Of a stretch of 36,796 nucleotides of DNA, positions 7,899-15,383 are shown in pieces. The notes under the pieces were generated by a model, which saw only the letters and a program-made list of their open reading frames with translations, was not told the origin of the DNA and ran no database searches. The stretch is taken from contig JAHEZH010000048.1 of the NCBI GenBank assembly GCA_023251155.1, positions 1 to 36,796 of the forward strand, in the 5' to 3' direction. The position numbers and the translations under genes are program-made. The first letter of the stretch is position 1. The number at the start of each line of letters is the position of its first letter. This DNA is from Flammeovirgaceae bacterium (lineage in GTDB: Bacteria > Bacteroidota > Bacteroidia > Cytophagales > Cyclobacteriaceae).

Positions 7899-8822
7899 AT
7901 GATCAAACCCTCATTCATGAAATCTGCAATTGCCTGCTCTCTTCTCACCGTTATCTTTTTATTTGCACCTGGTCCAATGGCCATTGGACAAGTAACATCA
8001 CAGAAATACCTGGGGCAACCCACACCTGCATCCACACCTGCAGTGTTCGCGCCCGGCCTGGTTTCGACCAATGGCTTGACGGAGTTTGGTTCCGTGTTCT
8101 CCAAAGATGGAAACACCTTTTACTATGCCATCGAGCCAAATGGAAAAGCAGAGATCCATTCCATTAAGTTGGTAAACCATGTTTGGAGCAAACCGGAAGT
8201 GGTTCTCATCCATGAAAAGTACGGCTATAACGATCCCTTCTTATCTCCCGATGAAAAACGCCTCTACTTTATTTCTACCCGTGCATTAGATGGACAAGGT
8301 GATCCGAAAGACTATGACATCTGGTACGTGGAAAGAAAAGGGAACGGCTGGTCAGAACCCATTCATGCCGGAGATAAAATCAATTCAACGCGAAATGAAT
8401 ACTACATGTCGTTTACCCAAACAGGTACCATGTATTTTTCTTCCAACCGTAACACAGCAGAACACACCAACGATTACAATATCTATTACTCAAAAAGTAT
8501 TAACGGAGAATTTCAGACACCCGTCAAACTAAGTAACGCCATTAACTCAGACGCTTACGAAGCAGATGTGTTTGTTGCTCCCGACGAATCCTACCTGATC
8601 TTCAGTGCAGAAAAGCCGGGTGGCTATGGCCGGGGTGATCTGTACATTTCATTCCGGAATGCAGACGGCACCTGGACAAGTGCAAAGAACGCAGGCAACG
8701 AAATCAATGGCTTACGCTCAGAGTATTGTCCCTTTGTCACTGCGGATGGAAAGTATTTTTTCTATACGAAGGAGAATGATATCTGGTGGGTGGATACTGG
8801 TTTTATTGAAAAGTTGAGATAA
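7899..8822 (+). CDS. Exported PD40-type beta-propeller protein
   Basis: 307 residues. The N-terminus is a signal peptide ending near PMAIGQ; ATG 7899 and ATG 7917 are both possible, and the latter gives the tidier leader MKSAIACSLLTVIFLFAPG. The mature protein carries several PD40/TolB-like propeller blades, visible as YGYNDPFLSPDEKRLYFIS, EYYMSFTQTGTMYFSSNR, AYEADVFVAPDESYLIFSAE and EYCPFVTADGKYFFY. Such proteins in Bacteroidota are often fused to or encoded with OmpA-like domains, but none is present here. The role is unknown, probably periplasmic binding. The gap of about 145 bp before it holds no clear terminator or promoter. Confidence 0.75.
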   Translation: MIKPSFMKSAIACSLLTVIFLFAPGPMAIGQVTSQKYLGQPTPASTPAVFAPGLVSTNGLTEFGSVFSKDGNTFYYAIEPNGKAEIHSIKLVNHVWSKPEVVLIHEKYGYNDPFLSPDEKRLYFISTRALDGQGDPKDYDIWYVERKGNGWSEPIHAGDKINSTRNEYYMSFTQTGTMYFSSNRNTAEHTNDYNIYYSKSINGEFQTPVKLSNAINSDAYEADVFVAPDESYLIFSAEKPGGYGRGDLYISFRNADGTWTSAKNAGNEINGLRSEYCPFVTADGKYFFYTKENDIWWVDTGFIEKLR

Positions 8823-8848
8823 CTGTCAATGGCAGCCAAGGCCACTCA

Positions 8849-9214
8849 CTACCTCAAAAACTCTCCGACGTGCCACAATATCCCGGAGGGATCATGTAAA
8901 AAACACTCCCTTCCCCAGTGATGTTCCCGGATCGGAACCAGCCTTACACCGGTATACTTGTCGGTCAACTTTAAGCCGACAAGGTCTTGCCAAAATTGGT
9001 CCACATCTTCTACCTCTAAAAAGACCATTGTATTATCGATCCAGTCTTTTACCTGGGCATCTTGCAGATAAAACCCCAAATGAGCTGAACTAAAATAAGA
9101 TAACCCGGAACTCAATATTGTTTCCTTAAATCCCAGATCCGTATAAAAGCTCCGCGATACCTGGAAGTCCAGAGCCCCTATAAACGGACGGATTGATTTT
9201 GCATGGTGTTTCAT
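8849..9214 (-). CDS. VOC (glyoxalase/bleomycin resistance) family protein
   Basis: 121 residues, one vicinal-oxygen-chelate domain of two beta-alpha-beta-beta-beta modules. RPFIGALDFQVSRSFYTDLGF is the characteristic opening, and HHWGRECFLHDPSGILWHVGEF is the closing module. The retained His/Glu positions suggest a metal site, but the substrate is unknown; such small proteins may be enzymes or binding proteins. It is divergent from the second VOC gene, which starts about 200 bp away, and the two are only distantly alike. Confidence 0.8.
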   Translation of the reverse strand: MKHHAKSIRPFIGALDFQVSRSFYTDLGFKETILSSGLSYFSSAHLGFYLQDAQVKDWIDNTMVFLEVEDVDQFWQDLVGLKLTDKYTGVRLVPIREHHWGRECFLHDPSGILWHVGEFLR

Positions 9215-9370
9215 GATATCAAGTTTGAACGCGAATGGAATTTGCTGCTAAGCAGTTTTAGAGTCACAAATCTAGCTACAGTGTAAAAAAATGGGTAGTG
9301 AAACCGTCCAGAACGTGTCCGGCTAAATCCCGGTAGACGCATAAGCTATGTTAAAAGCCTCATTTTAGCC

Positions 9371-9378
9371 TACTTTTG
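9371..9378 (+). promoter_or_regulatory. Bacteroidota-type -7 box TAnnTTTG
   Basis: TACTTTTG is a perfect match to the TAnnTTTG consensus of the Bacteroidota primary sigma factor. It would place transcription start near 9384 and give a leader of about 34 nt before ATG 9418. This argues against the alternative TTG start at 9376, which lies inside the box. No convincing -33 TTTG is visible. Confidence 0.45.
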
Positions 9379-9417
9379 TATCATCACATAACGGAGCAGC
9401 AGAAAATCCTTTTTCAC

Positions 9418-9780
9418 ATGAATTTCACTAAACTCGTTCCCAACGTCTTTTACAAAGACATCAATGCTGGTCTGAAAACTTTTGTCGACTGCCTGGAGTT
9501 CACCATAACGCACGACGAATTAAGCTCCGAACGTCCATTCTGTGTGGTGGAAAAAGGAGATTTACGAATCAATTTATTTCAAGACAGGAAATATGCCGCG
9601 GAACACCATCCTGAATTCAGGCTTGTTACTGACAACATTGAGCAGGTATATGAAAAGATAAAACTCAACTATTCCGAACTATTACATCCAAACCTGAAGG
9701 TAATTACGCTACGACCCTGGGGCGCTAAAGAATTTGCATTAAAGGATGAGCAACTCGGTATCATTATCCAGAAATGGTAA
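9418..9780 (+). CDS. VOC-superfamily protein
   Basis: 120 residues from ATG 9418. The frame is open from a TTG at 9376, but that overlaps a promoter-like box. MNFTKLVPNVFYKDINAGLKTFVDCLEFTITHDE is a typical VOC opening, and VITLRPWGAKEFALKDEQLGIIIQKW a typical closing strand. The usual metal ligands are only partly visible, so an enzymatic role is uncertain. Seven-TM AraC regulator and ABC genes follow on the same strand; the regulator gene begins 28 bp later. Confidence 0.75.
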   Translation: MNFTKLVPNVFYKDINAGLKTFVDCLEFTITHDELSSERPFCVVEKGDLRINLFQDRKYAAEHHPEFRLVTDNIEQVYEKIKLNYSELLHPNLKVITLRPWGAKEFALKDEQLGIIIQKW

Positions 9781-9807
9781 ACCCTTTCACTTCATAAAAT
9801 CCCCGTA

Positions 9808-10935
9808 TTGAAAGCCTTCTTCCATCAACTCTTCTTAATCGTGGTCTACGGTGGAATTATCCAGGGGATATTCATTGTCCTACTAATTAATAACAGGGAA
9901 GTAAAGAAAGGCAGATCCAATTTCTTCCTTTCGATATTGTTACTTTCATTGACATTCAGCATTGCCCATATACGATTTGCCGGGGCAGTGCTTACCCATA
10001 TTTCAACCCAAGTCTATTCCATTGGAGATCCTACGTTTTATCTGATTGCTCCCCTGCTCTGGTTTTATGCCAGTGAACTCACCGGAAAGCGTATGGAATG
10101 GAAGTGGCAATTACTACTTCATTTCCTGCCCTTCTTGCTTATCATCTTTTGTTCTCTCTCTTTTCGATCGGTGAATTCAGAACGTTTTCATTGGTTGCTC
10201 AATCAGTATCATCGTGTCATGATTATCTGCTTTTGGATAACCTTAGTTATTCAATTCTCCTGGTATCAGCTGCTGGTACGAAGACGACTGGTTGTTTACC
10301 AGGCCCAAATTGAACAGGAAGTATCGAATACGGAGAACGTGAGTATCTCATGGATACGGTTTTTCATGATGGTGTTCGTATTAATCAATCTTCTTTTCCT
10401 GTTCAGCCTGTTTGCTGCAATTCATTTAAGAGACCTTTCCTGGCTACCAGCCGCCAGTGCACTATTTTTTTCCCTTTCCATTTTTGCTATTGGATACAAA
10501 GGCATTTTGCAGAAAGAAGTATTTCAGAAAGGGGAAGAGCCTATTTCTCGTGAGATCAAATCAACAGCGCCGCCTGCGGCAAAAGAAAAACCAGATCAAT
10601 CCCGACTGGATCAGTTGCTGGCCTACATGGAAGTAAATAAACCTTATCTGGATGCGGAACTAACACTGACCGCACTTGCCAAAGGATTGAACATTACACG
10701 AAGTCAGTTATCCCAATTAATTAATGAGGGGACTGGCGATAATTTTTACGACTTTGTTAATAAGTACAGAATAGAACAGGTAAAGAAGCTAATGGCTGAC
10801 CCTGCCATGAACCATTTCAACATGCTTGGTCTTGCGCTGGAAGCCGGATTCAAATCCAAGTCCACGTTCAACCTGATATTCAAACGGTTCACCGGTTTAA
10901 CGCCCAGTGAATACAAAAAGAACCTATCCTCCTAA
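9808..10935 (+). CDS. AraC-family regulator with seven-TM sensor domain
   Basis: 375 residues from a TTG start. The first 235 residues are strongly hydrophobic with about seven membrane helices (for example LFLIVVYGGIIQGIFIVLL, FFLSILLLSLTFSI, LLLHFLPFLLIIFCSLSF, FFMMVFVLINLLFLFSLFAAI). The C-terminal 110 residues are an AraC/XylS double helix-turn-helix (ALAKGLNITRSQLSQLINEGTGDNFYDFVNKYRIEQVKKLM, then ALEAGFKSKSTFNLIFKRFTGLTPSEYKK). This membrane-sensor plus AraC layout is frequent in Bacteroidota. The ABC transporter genes start 119 bp downstream and are the likely target. The ligand is unknown. Confidence 0.88.
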   Translation: MKAFFHQLFLIVVYGGIIQGIFIVLLINNREVKKGRSNFFLSILLLSLTFSIAHIRFAGAVLTHISTQVYSIGDPTFYLIAPLLWFYASELTGKRMEWKWQLLLHFLPFLLIIFCSLSFRSVNSERFHWLLNQYHRVMIICFWITLVIQFSWYQLLVRRRLVVYQAQIEQEVSNTENVSISWIRFFMMVFVLINLLFLFSLFAAIHLRDLSWLPAASALFFSLSIFAIGYKGILQKEVFQKGEEPISREIKSTAPPAAKEKPDQSRLDQLLAYMEVNKPYLDAELTLTALAKGLNITRSQLSQLINEGTGDNFYDFVNKYRIEQVKKLMADPAMNHFNMLGLALEAGFKSKSTFNLIFKRFTGLTPSEYKKNLSS

Positions 10936-10939
10936 AATC

Positions 10940-10971
10940 AATGGACGAATAGTCCGAACTGCAAGTCCATT
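10940..10971. promoter_or_regulatory. Inverted repeat in front of the ABC transporter genes
   Basis: AATGGAC (10940-10946) and GTCCATT (10965-10971) are exact inverted repeats, with a second GTCC at 10952-10955 between them. More GTCC/GGAC words follow at 10985-11000. No T-run follows, so it is not an obvious terminator. It may be an operator for the adjacent AraC-type regulator; this is inferred from position only. Confidence 0.3.
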
Positions 10972-11054
10972 AAAATCGTTCGGTCAGGACGTCCAACAGG
11001 ATTCCCACGGGCGCTACCCGTTCACTTATCTGGTAGTGTTGCTGAAAAAACAAT

Positions 11055-11759
11055 ATGAATCACTCAGCAACGAAACCACTGGTTGAACTAAGCCACGTCA
11101 CCAAGACGTTCCCCACCGCCTCGGGAATGTTTAGCGCCCTGAAAAAGGTAAGCCTGACTATTCCCAAAGGACAGCTCGTTTCCATCACGGGGAAATCAGG
11201 AAGTGGGAAGTCTACCCTGCTCAACATCATTGCCGGCATTGATAAACCAACAGAAGGCGGTGTACGGATCAATGGTATTCAGGTGGATAAGCTTTCTGAA
11301 AGTGCGCTGGCCGCATGGCGTGGAAAAAACATTGGCGTCGTGTTTCAGTTTTTTCAGTTGCTCCCCACCTTGACCATTCTTGAAAACACCATGTTGCCGA
11401 TGGATTTTTGCGACAGCTATCCAAAAAAAGAAAGAAGAGACCGCGCATTGCTTTTACTTGACCAAGTAAAGATCAAAGAGCAAGCAGACAAACTTCCTTC
11501 CGCGTTGTCGGGAGGACAGCAACAACGTGCCGCTATTGCAAGAGCTTTGGCCAACGACCCTCCCCTGATCATTGCCGATGAACCAACAGGTAACCTTGAT
11601 TCACAAACGGCTACTTCCATTTTTGAATTGTTTGCCGAACTGACACGAACAGGGAAGACGGTAATCATCGTCACCCATGAGAGAGACTTCTTCTCCTACT
11701 TCGAAAACACGTTCGTGATTACCGATGGTATACTTACCAATGAACCCCTAAACGCTTAA
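11055..11759 (+). CDS. ABC transporter ATPase, MacB/LolD type
   Basis: 234 residues. Walker A GKSGSGKST at 46-54, Q-loop at Gln98, signature LSGGQQQR at 151-158, Walker B LIIADEP at 171-177 and an H-loop in VTHERD. The sequence GVVFQFFQLLPTLTILENTMLPMDF is characteristic of the MacB/LolD/FtsE-related clade that powers FtsX-type permeases. It is followed after 5 bp by its permease gene, so the two form one transporter. It would act at the inner membrane in mechanotransmission to periplasmic partners, or in export of a lipid or peptide. The substrate cannot be read from the sequence. Confidence 0.93.
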   Translation: MNHSATKPLVELSHVTKTFPTASGMFSALKKVSLTIPKGQLVSITGKSGSGKSTLLNIIAGIDKPTEGGVRINGIQVDKLSESALAAWRGKNIGVVFQFFQLLPTLTILENTMLPMDFCDSYPKKERRDRALLLLDQVKIKEQADKLPSALSGGQQQRAAIARALANDPPLIIADEPTGNLDSQTATSIFELFAELTRTGKTVIIVTHERDFFSYFENTFVITDGILTNEPLNA

Positions 11760-11764
11760 GTGTC

Positions 11765-14170
11765 ATGATGAAGACAAGATATTGGAAGGTCATCCGTGAT
11801 CTTACTTCTGATTATGCCAAAAGCAGTATGCTGATACTGGCGATCGCGATTGGCGTGTTTGGAATTGGTACCATACTGGGAAGCTATTCGGTGATCAAAC
11901 GGGAGATGGCTGTTAATTACTTAGGCACCAACCCGGCATCTGCTACCCTTGAGATAGAAGGCTCGCTACCTCAAGGGTTGACGGATAGCGTAAAGAAGAT
12001 CGATGGAATAAAAGAAGCGGAGCGTCATGCTACGGTGGTGGCCCGGATGAAAGTGGAAGAACGCTGGTATCCAATATTATTATTTGTGGTGGATGATTAT
12101 CATCATAAACGCACCAACAAATGGACTCCGGTAAGTGGTGATTCCATTCCCTCCACAGGATCGATGCTGGTGGAACAAACTGCTTTAGTGGTGATGCAAG
12201 CAAAACAGGGAGATGAGATCCTGATCAAAACATCAAACGGCGTGGCAAGGAAAATAAAGGTATCAGGAACAGTGCATGATCCCGGGCTGGCACCCGCATG
12301 GCAGGAGCAATCTGGATACGGCTACATTAGTTTGTCCACCCTTCATGCATTGGGTGAATCACAAGGATTTGACCAGCTACGAATTCTGGTCAACGAAAAA
12401 GATCAGTTCTCAAGAGAATACATCAAAGATAAAGCAACGTCAGTAGCGCACTACCTGAAGACGTTGGGCTATGCCGTTCATGAGATCCAAGTTCCGCCTG
12501 CAGGTAAACATCCTCACCAAAGTCAGATGTCGACAGTGATGTCTATTTTCATTGTCTTTAGCTTCATGATCCTGATCCTGAGTTCCATACTGGTATCCAC
12601 CTCCATGGCTATGATCATGGTAAAGCAAATCCGTCAGATTGGTGTCATGAAAACAATTGGAGCCAATTCCATGCAGGTCACGGGCATGTACCTGCTCATG
12701 ATTGTGTTGCTTTGTATGGCGGCATTGATCCTTGCTATTCCCTTAAGTCGGTTGGCCGCTGTAGCGTTTTATAATCAATTAGCTGTTTTGCTGAATCTTG
12801 AAATTAGAAATACGGCGATTCCCTATTGGGTTCCTTTATTACAAGTCGGTTCGGGGATGGGTATACCACTTGTTGCCGCTGCGGTTCCGGTAATCAGAGG
12901 AAGTCGTATTTCGGTAAAGAACGCGTTGGATAATTATGGCGTAGCATTGCAAGCAATGAATGACCCATCAGTGATCGTCCGATTCGCTTCGTTGAATTTC
13001 CTCAATGAAACATTCCGGTTGTCGATAAGAAATGCATTTCGTCAACGCTCACGCCTTGCACTGACGCTGGGATTACTTGCTGCCGGTGGCGCTATGTTTA
13101 TGACCGCACTCAACGTTTCCGAAGCATGGGAAGATAATCTCAAACGCATCTACCTTCAGCGTCTTTACGACCTGGAAGTACGATTTACTGATCCTGTACG
13201 TACGGATACTATCGTGCAAAAATTAAAAAAACTACCGGGAGTGAAAGCGGTAGAAGCGTGGGACTACGCTGCCACAGCTATCAGCACTACCCATTCGACT
13301 GAAATAACAGCAACCTATCCTGACAAAGGGCACGGAAGCTTTACCATGCTGGCACTTCCTGTTGGCACACCCCTGTTGAATCTGACACTAACCGAAGGAA
13401 GATGGTTGAATGATCCGTCTGCCCGTGACGTGGTGCTGAATCAGTCTGCAAAAGGGCTATTCAAAATGGGTGATCGTATATCATTGTCCATTGAAGGTAT
13501 TCGTAGCGAATGGAAGGTGATTGGATTTACAGAAGATGTTGGATCGCATGCCACCGCTTATGTATCTATCCATGTTTTTTCACAACTAGTTAATACACCG
13601 GGAAAAGCAAAGATGCTCCGGATTGCGTACGATGACCGTTCAAAAAAAAATGCCATTATCAGAAATCAGGAAGTCGAGGCATTACTGGAGAAAGAGCATA
13701 TTTCAGTGGCTTCGACTATTCCGGTTTGGCTGTTACGCAATGCCGTTGCTTCACACATGAAGGTGCTGGTAAATTCACTTCTGGCGATGGCCATCATGAT
13801 GGCCTTGGTGGGAACATTGGGGTTGATGTCCACCATGAGTATGAGCGTGTTTGAACGAACGCGCGAGATCGGAGTGATGAGGGCAATCGGTGCTACTCCA
13901 GTGAAGATCAGAAACCTGATTGTGTGGGAAGGCTTGTTAATAGGCGGGTTCAGCATCGGTATTGCCTTTATCCTGTCGCTGCTGCTTTCCTCTTATATGG
14001 GAAAGACGATTGGTAATATGGCATTCCGAACGCCATTATCATTAACTGTTTCATTTGTTGGGTTAGTCATCTGGATCATCGTGATCGTTCTCGGCTCCTG
14101 GCTTGCTACCCTGTTTCCCGCACGGCGAGCTGGCAAGATAACGATTCGGGAAGCCTTGGCTTATGAGTGA
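11765..14170 (+). CDS. FtsX-type ABC permease, duplicated MacB-like architecture
   Basis: 801 residues. An N-terminal helix (SSMLILAIAIGVFGIGTILGSYS, about 17-39) is followed by a periplasmic MacB_PCD-like region, then an FtsX domain with three helices at about 255-375 and conserved QIRQIGVMKTIGA. The pattern repeats in the second half: helix at about 430 (LALTLGLLAAGGAMFMTAL), periplasmic region, and FtsX helices at about 675-790 with RTREIGVMRAIGA. This two-module layout gives about eight membrane helices and a large periplasmic portion and is typical of single-gene permeases that pair as one polypeptide with the ATPase. ATG 11768 is an alternative start. The 3' end carries 13 bp (14156-14168) repeated at 15051 in the REP locus. 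Confidence 0.9.
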   Translation: MMKTRYWKVIRDLTSDYAKSSMLILAIAIGVFGIGTILGSYSVIKREMAVNYLGTNPASATLEIEGSLPQGLTDSVKKIDGIKEAERHATVVARMKVEERWYPILLFVVDDYHHKRTNKWTPVSGDSIPSTGSMLVEQTALVVMQAKQGDEILIKTSNGVARKIKVSGTVHDPGLAPAWQEQSGYGYISLSTLHALGESQGFDQLRILVNEKDQFSREYIKDKATSVAHYLKTLGYAVHEIQVPPAGKHPHQSQMSTVMSIFIVFSFMILILSSILVSTSMAMIMVKQIRQIGVMKTIGANSMQVTGMYLLMIVLLCMAALILAIPLSRLAAVAFYNQLAVLLNLEIRNTAIPYWVPLLQVGSGMGIPLVAAAVPVIRGSRISVKNALDNYGVALQAMNDPSVIVRFASLNFLNETFRLSIRNAFRQRSRLALTLGLLAAGGAMFMTALNVSEAWEDNLKRIYLQRLYDLEVRFTDPVRTDTIVQKLKKLPGVKAVEAWDYAATAISTTHSTEITATYPDKGHGSFTMLALPVGTPLLNLTLTEGRWLNDPSARDVVLNQSAKGLFKMGDRISLSIEGIRSEWKVIGFTEDVGSHATAYVSIHVFSQLVNTPGKAKMLRIAYDDRSKKNAIIRNQEVEALLEKEHISVASTIPVWLLRNAVASHMKVLVNSLLAMAIMMALVGTLGLMSTMSMSVFERTREIGVMRAIGATPVKIRNLIVWEGLLIGGFSIGIAFILSLLLSSYMGKTIGNMAFRTPLSLTVSFVGLVIWIIVIVLGSWLATLFPARRAGKITIREALAYE

Positions 14171-14178
14171 TTGAATAG

Positions 14179-14195
14179 GAACATAGCAGTGCATC
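14179..14195 (+). repeat. 17-bp exact copy of a segment inside the RAYT gene
   Basis: GAACATAGCAGTGCATC occurs here and at 14848-14864 near the 3' end of the transposase gene, with partial similarity continuing (TTTCATGAG against TTTTATGAG). It may be the remnant of an earlier RAYT copy lying directly upstream of the current one. Confidence 0.5.
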
Positions 14196-14217
14196 CGTAC
14201 TTTCATGAGCGGACTCC

Positions 14218-14289
14218 TCTGGTCACGTGGGGTCTGCGAAGGGACCCTACGTTCTTCTTCCTTTCATGAGGGGTCTCCGAAGGGACCCC
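14218..14289 (+). repeat. 72-bp direct repeat with two REP hairpins, left flank of RAYT
   Basis: Contains hairpin A (14227-14250: GGGTC, T, GC-GAA, GACCC) and hairpin B (14270-14289: GGGGTC, T, CC-GAA-GG, GACCCC). The block aligns with 15137-15209 with two substitutions and one inserted T. The pair brackets the transposase gene 0.9 kb apart. Confidence 0.88.
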
Positions 14290-14361
14290 GATGCACCGTG
14301 AATCATTTCCCTATGCTTTATCTCCTTTAGTAAAATCAGATTCTTTTGCTGAAATTCAATC

Positions 14362-14925
14362 ATGGCAGTGAAGACTCAACACTCGGATGCTTATGCAATG
14401 TATTTCTGCACATTCACATGCTATCAGTGGCTATCCCTTTTTGAAATCACTAAAAGTTACGACTGCGTCTATAAGTGGTTCGAATACCTGAAGAATAAAA
14501 ATATAGAAGTAGTTGGCTATGTAATTATGCCGAATCATTTGCATTGCATCCTCTATTTCCGGGAACACAAATTTGATCTGAACAAAGTAATCGGTAATGC
14601 CAAGCGATTCATGGCTTATGAAATAATAAAAAGGTTGGAAAAGGCAGCGGACATTGATCTGCTGAATCGATTAGCCGCTGGCATCACTATTCGTGAACGT
14701 AAAAAAGGACAAAAGCACAGGGTCTTTGAAGAGTCGTTTGATGCGAAGGCTATTTTTAGTAGGTCGTTTCTAAAACAAAAAATGGATTACCTGCACGCCA
14801 ATCCTGTAAAGGGAAACTGGAATCTGGCTGAAGACTTTACGCAATATGAACATAGCAGTGCATCATTTTATGAGAAAGGAACAGGGTTTCATTTCAAGCC
14901 CGTACATTATCTGGATGTAGGATAG
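14362..14925 (+). CDS. REP-associated tyrosine transposase (RAYT), Y1/HUH family
   Basis: 187 residues. IEVVGYVIMPNHLHCIL contains the HUH metal-binding motif (His-Leu-His). FLKQKMDYLHANPVKGNW carries the single catalytic tyrosine and the NPVK signature that mark REP-associated transposases, which are single-copy domesticated relatives of the IS200/IS605 TnpA. Known family members bind REP hairpins and cut and rejoin them as single strands. Length is normal and the frame is intact, so it may be active. It is enclosed by seven or more REP-like hairpins, one only 7 bp after its stop. Similar hairpins at 1.4-1.6 kb and 5.3-5.8 kb may be its products. No separate accessory gene (such as TnpB) is present. 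Confidence 0.92.
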   Translation: MAVKTQHSDAYAMYFCTFTCYQWLSLFEITKSYDCVYKWFEYLKNKNIEVVGYVIMPNHLHCILYFREHKFDLNKVIGNAKRFMAYEIIKRLEKAADIDLLNRLAAGITIRERKKGQKHRVFEESFDAKAIFSRSFLKQKMDYLHANPVKGNWNLAEDFTQYEHSSASFYEKGTGFHFKPVHYLDVG

Positions 14926-14931
14926 TCGTAC

Positions 14932-15015
14932 GCGGGGTCGCTGCGCAGACCCAGCTAAGGCCAAGACCAAGCGTTGGCTTCAGTCATGCGGGGTCTCCGA
15001 AGGGACCCCGCATGA
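14932..15015 (+). repeat. Two REP-like hairpins in opposite orientation (BIME-like pair)
   Basis: Hairpin C (14932-14955) is the reverse orientation of the family (GGGTC-GC-TGC-GC-A-GACCC). Hairpin D (14984-15015) is the forward form with the longest perfect outer stem of the locus, TCATGCGGGGTC against GACCCCGCATGA, enclosing T and CC-GAA-GG. Between them lies CCAAGACCAAGCGTTGGCTT, a variant of which recurs at 15039-15058. Confidence 0.85.
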
Positions 15016-15136
15016 ACGGTGATCTTGAATTCACTCGCTAAGGCCAAGCGTTGGCTTATGAGTAAGTGATTACTGTATTCAACATTGGGCCGGTGATCAT
15101 CCCACCTTTACTCCACACGCAACTTCATCTACATAA

Positions 15137-15209
15137 TCTGGTCACGTGGGGTCTCCGAAGGGACCCTACGTTCTTCTTTCCTTTAATGAGGGGTCTCCGA
15201 AGGGACCCC
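15137..15209 (+). repeat. 73-bp direct repeat with two REP hairpins, right flank of RAYT
   Basis: Near-identical to 14218-14289. It holds hairpin E (15146-15169) and hairpin F (15186-15213, arms ATGAGGGGTC and GACCCCTCAT around T and CC-GAA-GG). The 15016-15136 stretch before it holds only a short GCGTTGGCTT repeat and no gene. Confidence 0.88.
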
Positions 15210-15233
15210 TCATGAACACAGGACAAGTCGAAC

Positions 15234-15258
15234 GCGGGGTCGCTAACGCAGACCCCGC
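15234..15258 (-). repeat. REP-like hairpin, reverse orientation
   Basis: Arms GCGGGGTC and GACCCCGC with an inner GC/GC stem and bulged base, read on the minus strand as T-GC-GTTA-GC. It is followed by short repeats of GCTAAGACCAA up to about 15290. From 15259 to 15318 there is no gene. Confidence 0.75.
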
Positions 15259-15318
15259 TAAGACCAAAGACCCGCTAAGACCAAGACCAAAATAAATCAT
15301 TTGCTTTTGCACTCCTTT

Positions 15319-15348
15319 CATTCTAAAGAATTGCTAAAGATTCATTCA
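15319..15348 (+). promoter_or_regulatory. Candidate tandem half-site operator before the efflux operon
   Basis: Matches 5778-5807 at 29 of 30 positions: CTAAAGAAT at 15323 and CTAAAGATT at 15334, an 11-bp period. It ends 35 bp before the ATG of the TolC-like gene. The flanks differ from the array at 5.8 kb (no AACC before the site), so the match is limited to this segment. It is a probable target of the OmpR-family regulator encoded at 5822. Confidence 0.55.
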
Positions 15349-15383
15349 TCACCTTCATGGACAGAATCAAATACCCATAGAGG

